DNA of 64,000 nt from Tilletia caries (taxonomy: Eukaryota; Basidiomycota; Exobasidiomycetes; Tilletiales; Tilletiaceae), in the NCBI GenBank assembly GCA_032718865.1, contig JALUTQ010000024.1, positions 605,501 through 669,500 on the forward strand. The letters run 5' to 3'. Positions 10,301 through 17,572 of the stretch are shown piece by piece. A program made the translations under genes and the position numbers. Below the pieces are notes generated by a model. It was not told the DNA's origin. It did not search any database and saw only the letters and a program-made list of their open reading frames with translations. The number at the start of each line of letters is the position of its first letter. Position 1 is the stretch's first letter.

Positions 10301-12324
10301 ACCCTAACACGCACGCAAAGCGCGGGACAGCCTCAGCGTCGTCGTCGCCTTTACTGCATCCGTCGCCAAGGACGCTTCAGACGGGCACCAGCACGGGCAC
10401 CGGCGTCGTCGTCGTCCCATCTCCAGCAGCAGCGGGAAGCATTGTTGCCGCCGATCATCATCATCACCTGCTGGATGGAGGAGCTGCGGGGGATAGTCGA
10501 CGGCCTAGTTTGGGCAAGTCGGCTAGTTTTGAGTCGGCGTCTACGACGGCTCATCCGCGTGCTGCGGCGAATCCCTTCCATTACTCCTGGGGCAGTGGTC
10601 CCGGCACCGGTCCCGGTGTTGGGGTCGCAGCTAGCTCCGGGGCAGGTTCGACACCCAACTCGCCGATGCTATCAGCGACTCGCCCTCCGCCGCCCGCGCA
10701 CCAGGTCGAGCTGCTCGGACTGGACGCGGCGCCCCGACGGAGTCTGACGATGATCATCCCGCTGCCGCTGTTTCAGCTCGAGAGCGCGCCGAGGCCGGTG
10801 ATGCGGTATGTGCGGATTACGTTTGTGCCGTTCGCGTCTGCGAATGCGGAGGAGGGGGATGCGGGGGGTTCTTCACTTCAGCGGGTGTCGACGAATGAGA
10901 AGGGCGGCGGCGGGGGGTTCTCGAGTCATTCGCATAACCACAGTCACAGTCACGGTCATGGTCATGGGCATAAAGACCACAAGGAGCACCAGCACGGCCA
11001 TCATCATCTTTTCCAATCGAAGATGCGGCTGCCCGCATCCCTATCGCAGTCCTCCGGTCTGAGCATGGCAATGCCGGACGACTTCGAACTGCCGATGAGT
11101 CCGCTCCTGACGCCGACGGCGACAATGCCCCCGCCGTTGAACTTGGCCCCGGCCCATCCGCATTCGCACCTGCACCCGCAGCCGCCACAGCCACAGTCGC
11201 AACCGCCGTGGTACCGGAAGTTCGCAGCGGCGGCGGGCGCGCGTGGGCTGCTGCACATCCATGATGACGGTCCCGGTGGAGGCTCGTCTTCTTCTTCTTC
11301 GACGGGCACGGGCACCTTTTCGCTCGGTGGTGGGAATGGCGGTGGCGGGAATGGCGAAGGGTCGAAAGACTGGTTCAAGCGGATCGGCTCGCGTCAGCAT
11401 GAGGAGTCCGTCTTATCACCTACCTCTCCGTCCCCCCCACCACACCTTGCGTCGTCGGTAGGGATGAGCAAGGGAGCCTCCCACCTCTCGCACGACCGCT
11501 GTCGATTACCCGGTCGGAGACGCGAGGTCGCTGAGGCGTTTAGGGTGACGGCGCTCGTGTTGGGGGATGTGCCGCTTACGAGTACGCCTGCTGCTGGGGT
11601 TGGGGCTGGGGCGGTGCCGATGGGTGTTACGAGGACGGCCTCGGCTGGGTCGGCGGTGAGGAGGGGGTTTCAGCCGGGCTCGTTGCCTTTGTTGTCTGCG
11701 ATGTCGGGTTGGGGTGCTGCTGGTGGTGGACAGGGGCAGGGACAAGGGCAGGGGTACATCAGCTCGCACGTCTCACCTAGGCATGTGCAGGGTGCGTTCC
11801 CGGGCTCTGCAGCCTCGACAGCGAGCGGCGGCGCGGAGTCGCCGTCCCTGTCAGAGGCGGGCAGCACTCACCACAACCAGCATCATCACGGAGGACTAGC
11901 CAGTACCCTCCGATCGCGCGGGTCCGATTCGGGCGCTTCGTTCAGGACGACCTCCACCAACGCGATCGTAGATTGGTCCGCGGACTTACCCGAGCGTGGA
12001 ACCTTTCCCGTCGTCCTGGCCTTCTGCGACGGCTCGCGCTCGCGCTCGCTCGAGTTGGTGCCGGAGGGGTGGGAGGCGATTGGCCTTGGTTCTGGGGCTA
12101 GTGCTTTGGGTCTTCCTGGCTTGGGATCGGGATTGGGGGATGACGAGGAGGCTGAGGAGGAAATGGAGGAGGAGACGGAGGGAGGGGGAGGGGGTCAGCA
12201 GACGGATGGCGATGGGTTCCGGCATGGTGGGACGAAGAGGGCAAGGGCGGGTCTGCCTGGTGGCGCACTCGGCGGAGTGGCCGATCTGATCCTTGCCGCC
12301 TGCTCGGCGGTGATGGATCTCTGA
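7396..12324 (+). CDS. Unrecognised 1,642-residue low-complexity protein
   Basis: One uninterrupted ORF from ATG 7396 to TGA 12324. An upstream in-frame GTG (7372) is not used as the start because it sits just after the leader intron. No family is recognised. Visible features: Asn run near the start, Ser-rich and His-rich stretches, a Lys-Asp repeat (KDKDKDKDK) near residue 105, a CxxC (ECEDCHEIL) near residue 260, and a more ordered block around residues 490-620 containing WEGCIIGPVRPD, ITWGVARYVGHPRKWIVAP and TVVVTDHHVSLLQ. A second ordered block near 1120-1150 has MIIPLPLFQLESAPRPVMRYVRITF, and a third near the C-terminus has GTFPVVLAFCDGSRSRSLELVPEGW. Three separated ordered blocks in a disordered scaffold suggest one interrupted globular fold (inference). 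Codon use matches the neighbours, so it is probably a real gene. Confidence 0.75.
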   Translation: MRNRLLERLESASNNNNNNHPAGPSQTSSLSSSSSHSNLVPTPEAAGRLSSSSSSSTSSSKPQMPPSPGSPPTLSLSRGESSLSRAGRSFRAQSISAVRLRKDKDKDKDKDKSFSKKDRGGLLSPGLSSLRSSESSGAASLAMNRQAPTYASMPGAPHHHSTYSQSPPRASAVMAGPSISAIAGSSAHHAYVPGSSSSLSHPIVAPSSAPPHQHHPNHLHSHQHEHHHHHNHQQGRSAEDEERIEDTEDSFFAHLRMECEDCHEILDSEAVLDGKSPRRRSNLPLPAAPAGADHESSELSIPLEDRGGLLLGVGTSSSQGRLQSMGSAQSNMTVTSARMGEGEGLSPSQTLRGEPRAAHDDGDVQETVRDEETTMKGEDRDGDGGEEYGYEQEQVLGGFASLGVQPGKSGVGTFIDWDSASSAASQGRRSRTNTGPQQPGSEGLTSGGIFSGSLREEGEPGTPGFGPPPVDARMSWPSSLRTRNADPMETLDILSIEEMGMHSVNMGNPDDWEGCIIGPVRPDAPPSSLKFASPAEFCAPSAAITWGVARYVGHPRKWIVAPLQALRPCEDPHLAACNTERTVVVTDHHVSLLQRSGGLAANEPNFWDQIPVGHMGFSYGAENTTGGGGGSSMAMAASSTVTGAGTAGTTAQNASSAKETTTPFNETTVFELRFLRANAYEAVLTADSPLRSKEGAGAAAAEVPVAPEAAFVLASPDMHRAMAKAAMRSASLNAAKASVSSLSMSMSGVGMGMGGRAHTVGVHSGSVSGFGSGAKSGDGHNKRGGVGFEAEFGWTDPFVDAAAAAANSARGSTGSGSTRHGGGSSQAGAAGRASASLLVSSGLSSRSGGSVVGLGLGGSSSSSNAEYNQLRAKSVAVGAVSGPGVSAAVSALAPVSIPRTMSTHNTILASSAAATGMAGYPAALTTTASTAAAAASSGKRLRQVRSKPALRGPQMRDVMASQGQGDTSNPNTHAKRGTASASSSPLLHPSPRTLQTGTSTGTGVVVVPSPAAAGSIVAADHHHHLLDGGAAGDSRRPSLGKSASFESASTTAHPRAAANPFHYSWGSGPGTGPGVGVAASSGAGSTPNSPMLSATRPPPPAHQVELLGLDAAPRRSLTMIIPLPLFQLESAPRPVMRYVRITFVPFASANAEEGDAGGSSLQRVSTNEKGGGGGFSSHSHNHSHSHGHGHGHKDHKEHQHGHHHLFQSKMRLPASLSQSSGLSMAMPDDFELPMSPLLTPTATMPPPLNLAPAHPHSHLHPQPPQPQSQPPWYRKFAAAAGARGLLHIHDDGPGGGSSSSSSTGTGTFSLGGGNGGGGNGEGSKDWFKRIGSRQHEESVLSPTSPSPPPHLASSVGMSKGASHLSHDRCRLPGRRREVAEAFRVTALVLGDVPLTSTPAAGVGAGAVPMGVTRTASAGSAVRRGFQPGSLPLLSAMSGWGAAGGGQGQGQGQGYISSHVSPRHVQGAFPGSAASTASGGAESPSLSEAGSTHHNQHHHGGLASTLRSRGSDSGASFRTTSTNAIVDWSADLPERGTFPVVLAFCDGSRSRSLELVPEGWEAIGLGSGASALGLPGLGSGLGDDEEAEEEMEEETEGGGGGQQTDGDGFRHGGTKRARAGLPGGALGGVADLILAACSAVMDL

Positions 12325-13087
12325 CGCGCTGGTAGCCGAACCGAACCGACTCACATCCAATCACTCAATGCCGACGCCAAGGACGACGACGGGCGTGGGT
12401 GTTTCCTTCATCTCAAATTTCTCTCAGGCCTTTCCCTTCACACAACGACTGACTCCAACAACGCACGCATTGCATGCACACAAGCAACTTTTGGGAACAC
12501 ACACTTGGGCGGGGCGGTCATGAGCATGGGCATGGGGATGGCGGGGGTCCAGGCAAACGAAATAAGCGAACATCTCTCTCTCTCTCTTCTCTTCTCTTGC
12601 AACTCTTTTATCCATCTTACGACGCACGCGCGGTAGGCTTACATACTTCCCCTGCAACTCAATCAGCTACTCTTTGTCCTCCTACTTAATATCACTTTTA
12701 GCCAGGGGGGGTGGCCGGCCACTTGGGGCCTTGCGAAGGGCGAAGGGGGACATTTCTTCCATTTACCCTCATCTCTATCTCTCTCTCTCTCTCTCTCGTC
12801 CTTTTCTGTCATTGTTCTCGACCCGCTTCCACAACTCAAAGCAAGTTTCCTTATCCGGCTTGCCCGCAAGCCGTAGCTCCTTCTTTTATGTCCCTTTCCG
12901 TCTTTTCCATTCTCTGCGCGTTCGGGACCCTTCGGATTCTACATCGCGAAGTCGCGTATTACGGCGTTGGGAGGGAAGTCGAATGCCAATCGAATGCCAT
13001 GGATTGCTGGTCGAGGGCCTTGCGGGAAAGAGAGGCTAAGGGCGGAAGGCGAAGGGGGCAGAGATTGTTGGGAAGGCTGAAATGCAG
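12325..13087. other. Convergent intergenic region
   Basis: 763 bp between the 3' ends of the 1,642-residue gene and RPF2. It is CT-rich with (TC)n runs at about 12571-12590 and 12774-12800. Overlapping short ORFs on both strands show no motif; this is probably two 3' UTRs. Confidence 0.5.
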
Positions 13088-14452
13088 TCATCTTCTTTGC
13101 ACCTTGCGACCCGATGCCGGTGCGACCTTCTTCTCCTCCTCCTCCTCGTCGCCCTCCTCGTCATCGTCCTCCTCGTCTCCGTCCTCGTCCCCGTCCTCCG
13201 CACCATCATCATCATCGTCGTCGTCGTCATCACCATCCTCTGCATCCTCAAAGCCGTCGTCGTCATCATCATCATCGTCTTCATCGTCATCATCATCATC
13301 GTCCTCGTCCTTGGGATCCCGACCCTTCTTGAGACCGACCATCTTGCGAGTCTGCAACTTGCTGAGATCCTGCTTGCCCACATGAATCTGACCCACCAAA
13401 TCACCCATATCGTCCGTGTCGAGATTCTTGCGCTTGGTGCCCTGCTTGCCCTGGCTGTTCAGCTCGAGTGCATTCTTAGGCCGCTTGAGACTGGCCTTGA
13501 GGAGGTCGGGCAGGGCGGGCTTGCGACGGCGGAGGTCGAAGGTGAAGCGGGGCCCGCACTCGTTCAGCTCGACGCGTGGTAGACGGGTTCCAGAGGCGAG
13601 GAGGGCGACGGTGTAGACGCGGAAGTGGACGGTGCCTCCGTGGGCGGGTTGGATGTTGGCTTGGTAGGACGTGCCTGCGTTGGTCTCTCCGACGGTGTTG
13701 GCGCCGGTGGCAGTGGCCGCGTAGAGGTTGGCTAGTGATTGTGTAAGTTCTGACTGTGCAGCAGAGGAAGACGATGTAGTGGATGAGGAAGCCTCGAAGG
13801 GCTCGGCTGTGATGCTGATGACGTGTTGGAGACCTGTGAGGGCGATCTGGCCTTGGCCGGGCAGGGGGCCTGGGGGAAGCTCCTGTCCGCGGTAGAAGTC
13901 GAGGAGCAGAGACTTGAGATGTTGGTAAGGCGCATGCGGGTTGTCGTCAAAGGAGTTCCCGCTCGCGTACGAGTCTGGGTACTCGGTTGTGAACTGTGGG
14001 CCGGAGAAGTGGAAGAGCGGGCGGAGACCGAGGCCTGGCTTGGTGACGCCCTTGAAGAGAGGGTCTGTCATGGGGATGCACTGCTGGATGCCCATCTCGA
14101 GGATGTCGAGGACCTGGTAGTCGAACATGCGTACCCAGATGAGGTTGTCCTTGCGCTTCTTCTGTGAGCTTCCGATGAGGAGGAGGGATGCGTCGTTCTT
14201 CTGGCTGAAGAAGCAGAGGGAGGCATCGTCTTCGAAGGGGAGGATTGCGTTCTTCTTGTTGAAAGCGATGGCCTCTGGCTTCTTGAGGGCGCCGAGCTCG
14301 CGCAGGGCGGTGTTGACGGTGTCGGAGGTGCGAGAGGCGCGTACGAAGATGGCTGTCTTGGGGTTCTCGCGCTCCTTGGCCTCGCGGTTCTCGAGAGCGC
14401 GCTTGGAGCGTGCGTTCTTGGGCTTCTTTGTGCGGATGAGTGCGCCTGACAT
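13088..14452 (-). CDS. RPF2: Ribosome biogenesis protein RPF2 (Brix domain)
   Basis: Single exon, 454 residues. RPF2 works with RRS1 in the nucleolus to bring the 5S RNP (5S rRNA, uL18, uL5) into 60S pre-ribosomes. The N-terminus has the family block RTKKPKNARSKRALENREAKE, followed by the Brix domain: KTAIFVRASRTSDTVNTALREL, KKNAILPFED, LLLIGSSQKKRKDNLIWVRMFDYQVLDILEMG, GLRPLFHFSGPQFT and the C-terminal VHFRVYTVALLASGTRLPRVELNECGPRFTFDLRR strand. An Ala/Ser/Thr insertion sits inside the Brix fold, and the last 90 residues are an Asp/Glu run coded by GAC/GAT repeats, usual for nucleolar proteins. The ATG at 14450-14452 gives the canonical start. Divergent from PWP1, which also acts in 60S assembly. 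Confidence 0.93.
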   Translation of the reverse strand: MSGALIRTKKPKNARSKRALENREAKERENPKTAIFVRASRTSDTVNTALRELGALKKPEAIAFNKKNAILPFEDDASLCFFSQKNDASLLLIGSSQKKRKDNLIWVRMFDYQVLDILEMGIQQCIPMTDPLFKGVTKPGLGLRPLFHFSGPQFTTEYPDSYASGNSFDDNPHAPYQHLKSLLLDFYRGQELPPGPLPGQGQIALTGLQHVISITAEPFEASSSTTSSSSAAQSELTQSLANLYAATATGANTVGETNAGTSYQANIQPAHGGTVHFRVYTVALLASGTRLPRVELNECGPRFTFDLRRRKPALPDLLKASLKRPKNALELNSQGKQGTKRKNLDTDDMGDLVGQIHVGKQDLSKLQTRKMVGLKKGRDPKDEDDDDDDDEDDDDDDDDGFEDAEDGDDDDDDDDDGAEDGDEDGDEEDDDEEGDEEEEEKKVAPASGRKVQRR

Positions 14453-14719
14453 TCTCGCTCTCGCTGCTGTCGTTGATGCTGCCGCTGTCGAGTTGAGGCT
14501 CGTCGCTGTCGAGAGTCAAATTCCTTAGCAAGGAAGGCGAAGGAAAGAGAAAAGAAGTGGGAAGCGGGACTCGCTTACGTAAGCCGGCGTGCCGTGATTT
14601 CCGGGTGGTCCCAATTCGAATAATCCAAATTTTTGTTCCTTCGCCTCTCGCTTCTTCTGATCTTGACAGCGACGCGCTCGACGATAGCAGCGACGACAGC
14701 GGCGACGACAGCGGCGACG
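14453..14719. promoter_or_regulatory. Bidirectional promoter of RPF2 and PWP1
   Basis: 267 bp separate the two start codons. The segment holds a GCTTACGTAAGC palindrome (14571-14582), TTACGTAA being a bZIP-type site, and a CCAATT word near 14608. Sharing one short promoter fits co-expression of two ribosome-assembly genes (inference). Confidence 0.5.
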
Positions 14720-16888
14720 ATGATCTCCAGCGCAGTGTGGATCGCACGCGGCAAGAGCGCACGCAACCCCGACAAGTACAACGTCGACGACTCCGAGCTC
14801 GAGCGCGTCAGTGCATACACCGGCCTCCATCTCGAAGAAGCACGCGCACAGCTCGAACACGCACAGAAGCTCGCTGCATCAGACGCAGCACCAGAGGGCG
14901 ACGACTGGGAGGACGACCAGGACGACGAAGACGACGATGAGGACGACGAGATGGACGATGCCGAAGATGGCGAACAGGGCGACAAGGCAAAGGCGAAGAA
15001 GGCCAAGAAAGCCCTGGCAGACGCTACCAAAGCAGTAATAGAAGATCCCAACGATCTCAGCAAGTACAACCTCGACAACTACGACAACGAGCAGAGCAAC
15101 CCGATCTCCCTCGGGCCCTTCAGCAACCTCAAAGGTCTCTCCTACTTCCAGAACAACGACGAAGACCCGTACATCACCCTCAAAGGCGCCGACGCAGCCG
15201 CCGAGGACGACGAAGAAGAGCGCGAAGAACTCGAAGTCCTGCCCGAGGACAACCTCGTCATCTGCGCAAAGACAGAGGACGAGATCTCCCAGCTCGAAGC
15301 CTACCTGTACGCCGAGGCTGACGAGTCTCTCTTCGTCCATCACGACTTGCTCCTCCCTTCCTTCCCGCTCTGTCTCGAGTGGCTCGACTTCACACCCGCG
15401 GGGCCACAGACGGCGTCCTCCGCGCCCGCCGATCAGAACTCGGAACATGCGAATAGGAAGGTCGCGGGTTCGCTGGGAAGCTACATCGCTGCGGGAACGA
15501 TGGATCCCGAGATCGAGATTTGGGATATGAATGTCGTCGAGGGCCTCTTCCCAGACGCCATCCTCGGCCGGAAAGATCTGACCCAGAACCTAAGCGAGCC
15601 TCTGGGAACAGGCAAGAAGAGTGAGTATTTACGAAACCTTACGTCTTTCTGCCGACGGAAGAACGCTGACGATTCTTGTTCCCCCTCTCCCCCCGTCTCG
15701 CACTTCTTTCTGCAAAGAGCGAAAGCAGAGCAAACCCAGAGTCGCAAATGCAACCCACCACGTCGACGCAGTCCTCTCCCTCTCCTGGAACCGCGTCGCC
15801 CGGAACCTGCTCGCCTCCGCCTCCGCAGACCACACCGTCAAACTCTGGGACCTCTCCCGTCCACCCACATCCGCCTCTTCCTCCGACCCATCATCCGGCG
15901 GCAACAGCCTGATGACCTTCTCCGAAGCGATCCGCTCCTTCAATTTGCACGACGACAAGGTCCAATCTGTCGCATGGAACACCTCCGGCTCGGCGATTAA
16001 CGGCGGACTGGGCTCCTCCGGTCTGGCCAGTGTGCTCTTGACGGGCGGGTACGATCGCACCTTGAAAGTGTTGGACACCCGCTCGCCCGATTCGGCCGTT
16101 TGTGCAAGGGTCGGCGCGGACGTCGAGGCGATCAAGTGGAACCCGTGGCGGGAGAACGAGTTCTACGTCTCGTTGGAGAACGGGATCGTACAAGCTTTTG
16201 ACGCGCGGACGTTGCCCACCTCCAAATCGGCTGCGCGCGGGGAGACGGCCGCGATCTTCACGCTCTCGGCGCACGATGGCGGGTGTACGAGTCTTGATAT
16301 CAGTCCGCATATTCCGGGATGTATGGTCACGGGTGGGATGGACCGGCGGTGCAAGTTGTGGAATATGGAGGGGATGGAGGATGGCACGCAGGCGAAGCCG
16401 AGCAGTATCAGTTTGACGCTCGGAAGGGATTTGGATGCGGTGAGTCTATTAACCCCCCCCCCTCCTTCCTTTCCTTTCGCAAACGTTTTCGCGTATTTCA
16501 GTACTGAACCCCCGGTTTGTCCTCCATGTTTCCACAGGGCAAAGTCTTCACCGTCGCCTTCTCCCCCGACACCCCCCTCACCTTCGCCGCCGGCGGCTCC
16601 CAAGGCGTCCTCCGCATCTTCGACCCCCTCTCCAACCCCGGCGTCCGCGCGACCTTCGGCGACCGACTGTCCAAGTACCTCGACGCCTCCAAGCTCGCTG
16701 TCATCCAGGCCGCGGCGGCTGCGGGTGTGAGTGGTGGGCGGAAGGGCCGGGATGGGCTTGTTAAGCTTGTTGATGAGGGTTGGAGCGAGGATGAGGATGA
16801 TGAGGAGCCGGCGTCGGAGGCGGCGAGGGCGGCGTATGCGGCTGCGCTTAAGCAGCAGCAGGAGGGACCGGCGGCCATGGAGGAGTAG
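14720..16888 (+). CDS. PWP1: WD40 ribosome biogenesis protein PWP1
   Basis: Exons 14720-15620, 15718-16439 and 16538-16888, 657 residues. PWP1 is a nucleolar WD-repeat protein for 60S subunit assembly. It begins with the family-typical MISSAVWIARGKS, has an acidic stretch near residues 60-100, then SKYNLDNYDNEQ. Typical PWP1 phrases follow: EDNLVICAKTEDEISQLEAYLY and GTMDPEIEIWDMNVVEGLFPD. Exon 2 carries the WD repeats (VDAVLSLSWN, LLASASADHTVKLWDLS, LLTGGYDRTLKVLDTR, SLDISPHIPGCMVTGGMDRRCKLWNME) and exon 3 the last ones (GKVFTVAFSPDTPLTFAAGGSQGVLRIFD). Intron 1 needs the acceptor at 15717; the alternative AG two bases on breaks the frame. An in-frame codon upstream exists but would add a 29-residue Ala/Thr leader not seen in the family. 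Confidence 0.92.
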
Positions 16889-17572
16889 GTGGGAGATTAT
16901 ACAGACTCGGTCTTGCCTTGCAATTGAAACGTTCCCTCCATCTATTACTTCTACTTCTACGGCTTTGCACTTCCTGAATCCTGAATCCAGTCGGGAATCT
17001 GGATGCGTGAGAATCGTTGGGGCAAGAATGCCAGGTGTAGGATTGCATGAGTTGAGAATGCTGCGATGGATGGGACTCGAGATGAGGTGGGATACAGATG
17101 CTTGACGACAGAGGACGTGGATGCGTGATGGTAGGGGAAAGACAGATGCAAGAGGGCAGGATGGCTTTGAGGCGCAAAACGAACGGCGAAGGAGGTAGAG
17201 CCCGGCCCATGAAGCGTGAGGAACAGAGAAAAAGAGAAAAATGGGAGTCAGCGAACCCCATCCGGTGAAGCGTTGAGCATCGAGGAAATGAATGGGAAGG
17301 GAAAAGGGAGGGGGGGGGGGTGATCCGACAACCCAGAAAGAAATATCAGACATTGGAAAGTTTTTCATCAAGTCCCCCCAACCAGGCCCACCGGCGAAGG
17401 TGAGCCCTTGAAAATGGAAGAGGGGACAGATGGGTTATGTCGCAAATTACCTTTAAGTACCATCATAGTAAATTCTGGGTTGTGGTCGGACACCCCCCCG
17501 GTGCGTGTTTGGGATGGAGAAGGGATGGAATGAAAAAAAAAAAACTCACAGAGAGGGAGAGGTAGAGCGAGT
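16889..17572. other. Convergent intergenic region
   Basis: 684 bp between the 3' ends of PWP1 and DBP4. It contains G runs near 17313, C runs and an A run at 17533-17544. A long minus-strand frame overlapping it is mostly antisense to PWP1 exons and shows no motif. No gene seen. Confidence 0.5.

Noticed and set aside
16163..17371. 402-codon minus-strand frame
   Set aside because: Mostly antisense to PWP1 exons 2-3, whose WD40 sequence is clear.
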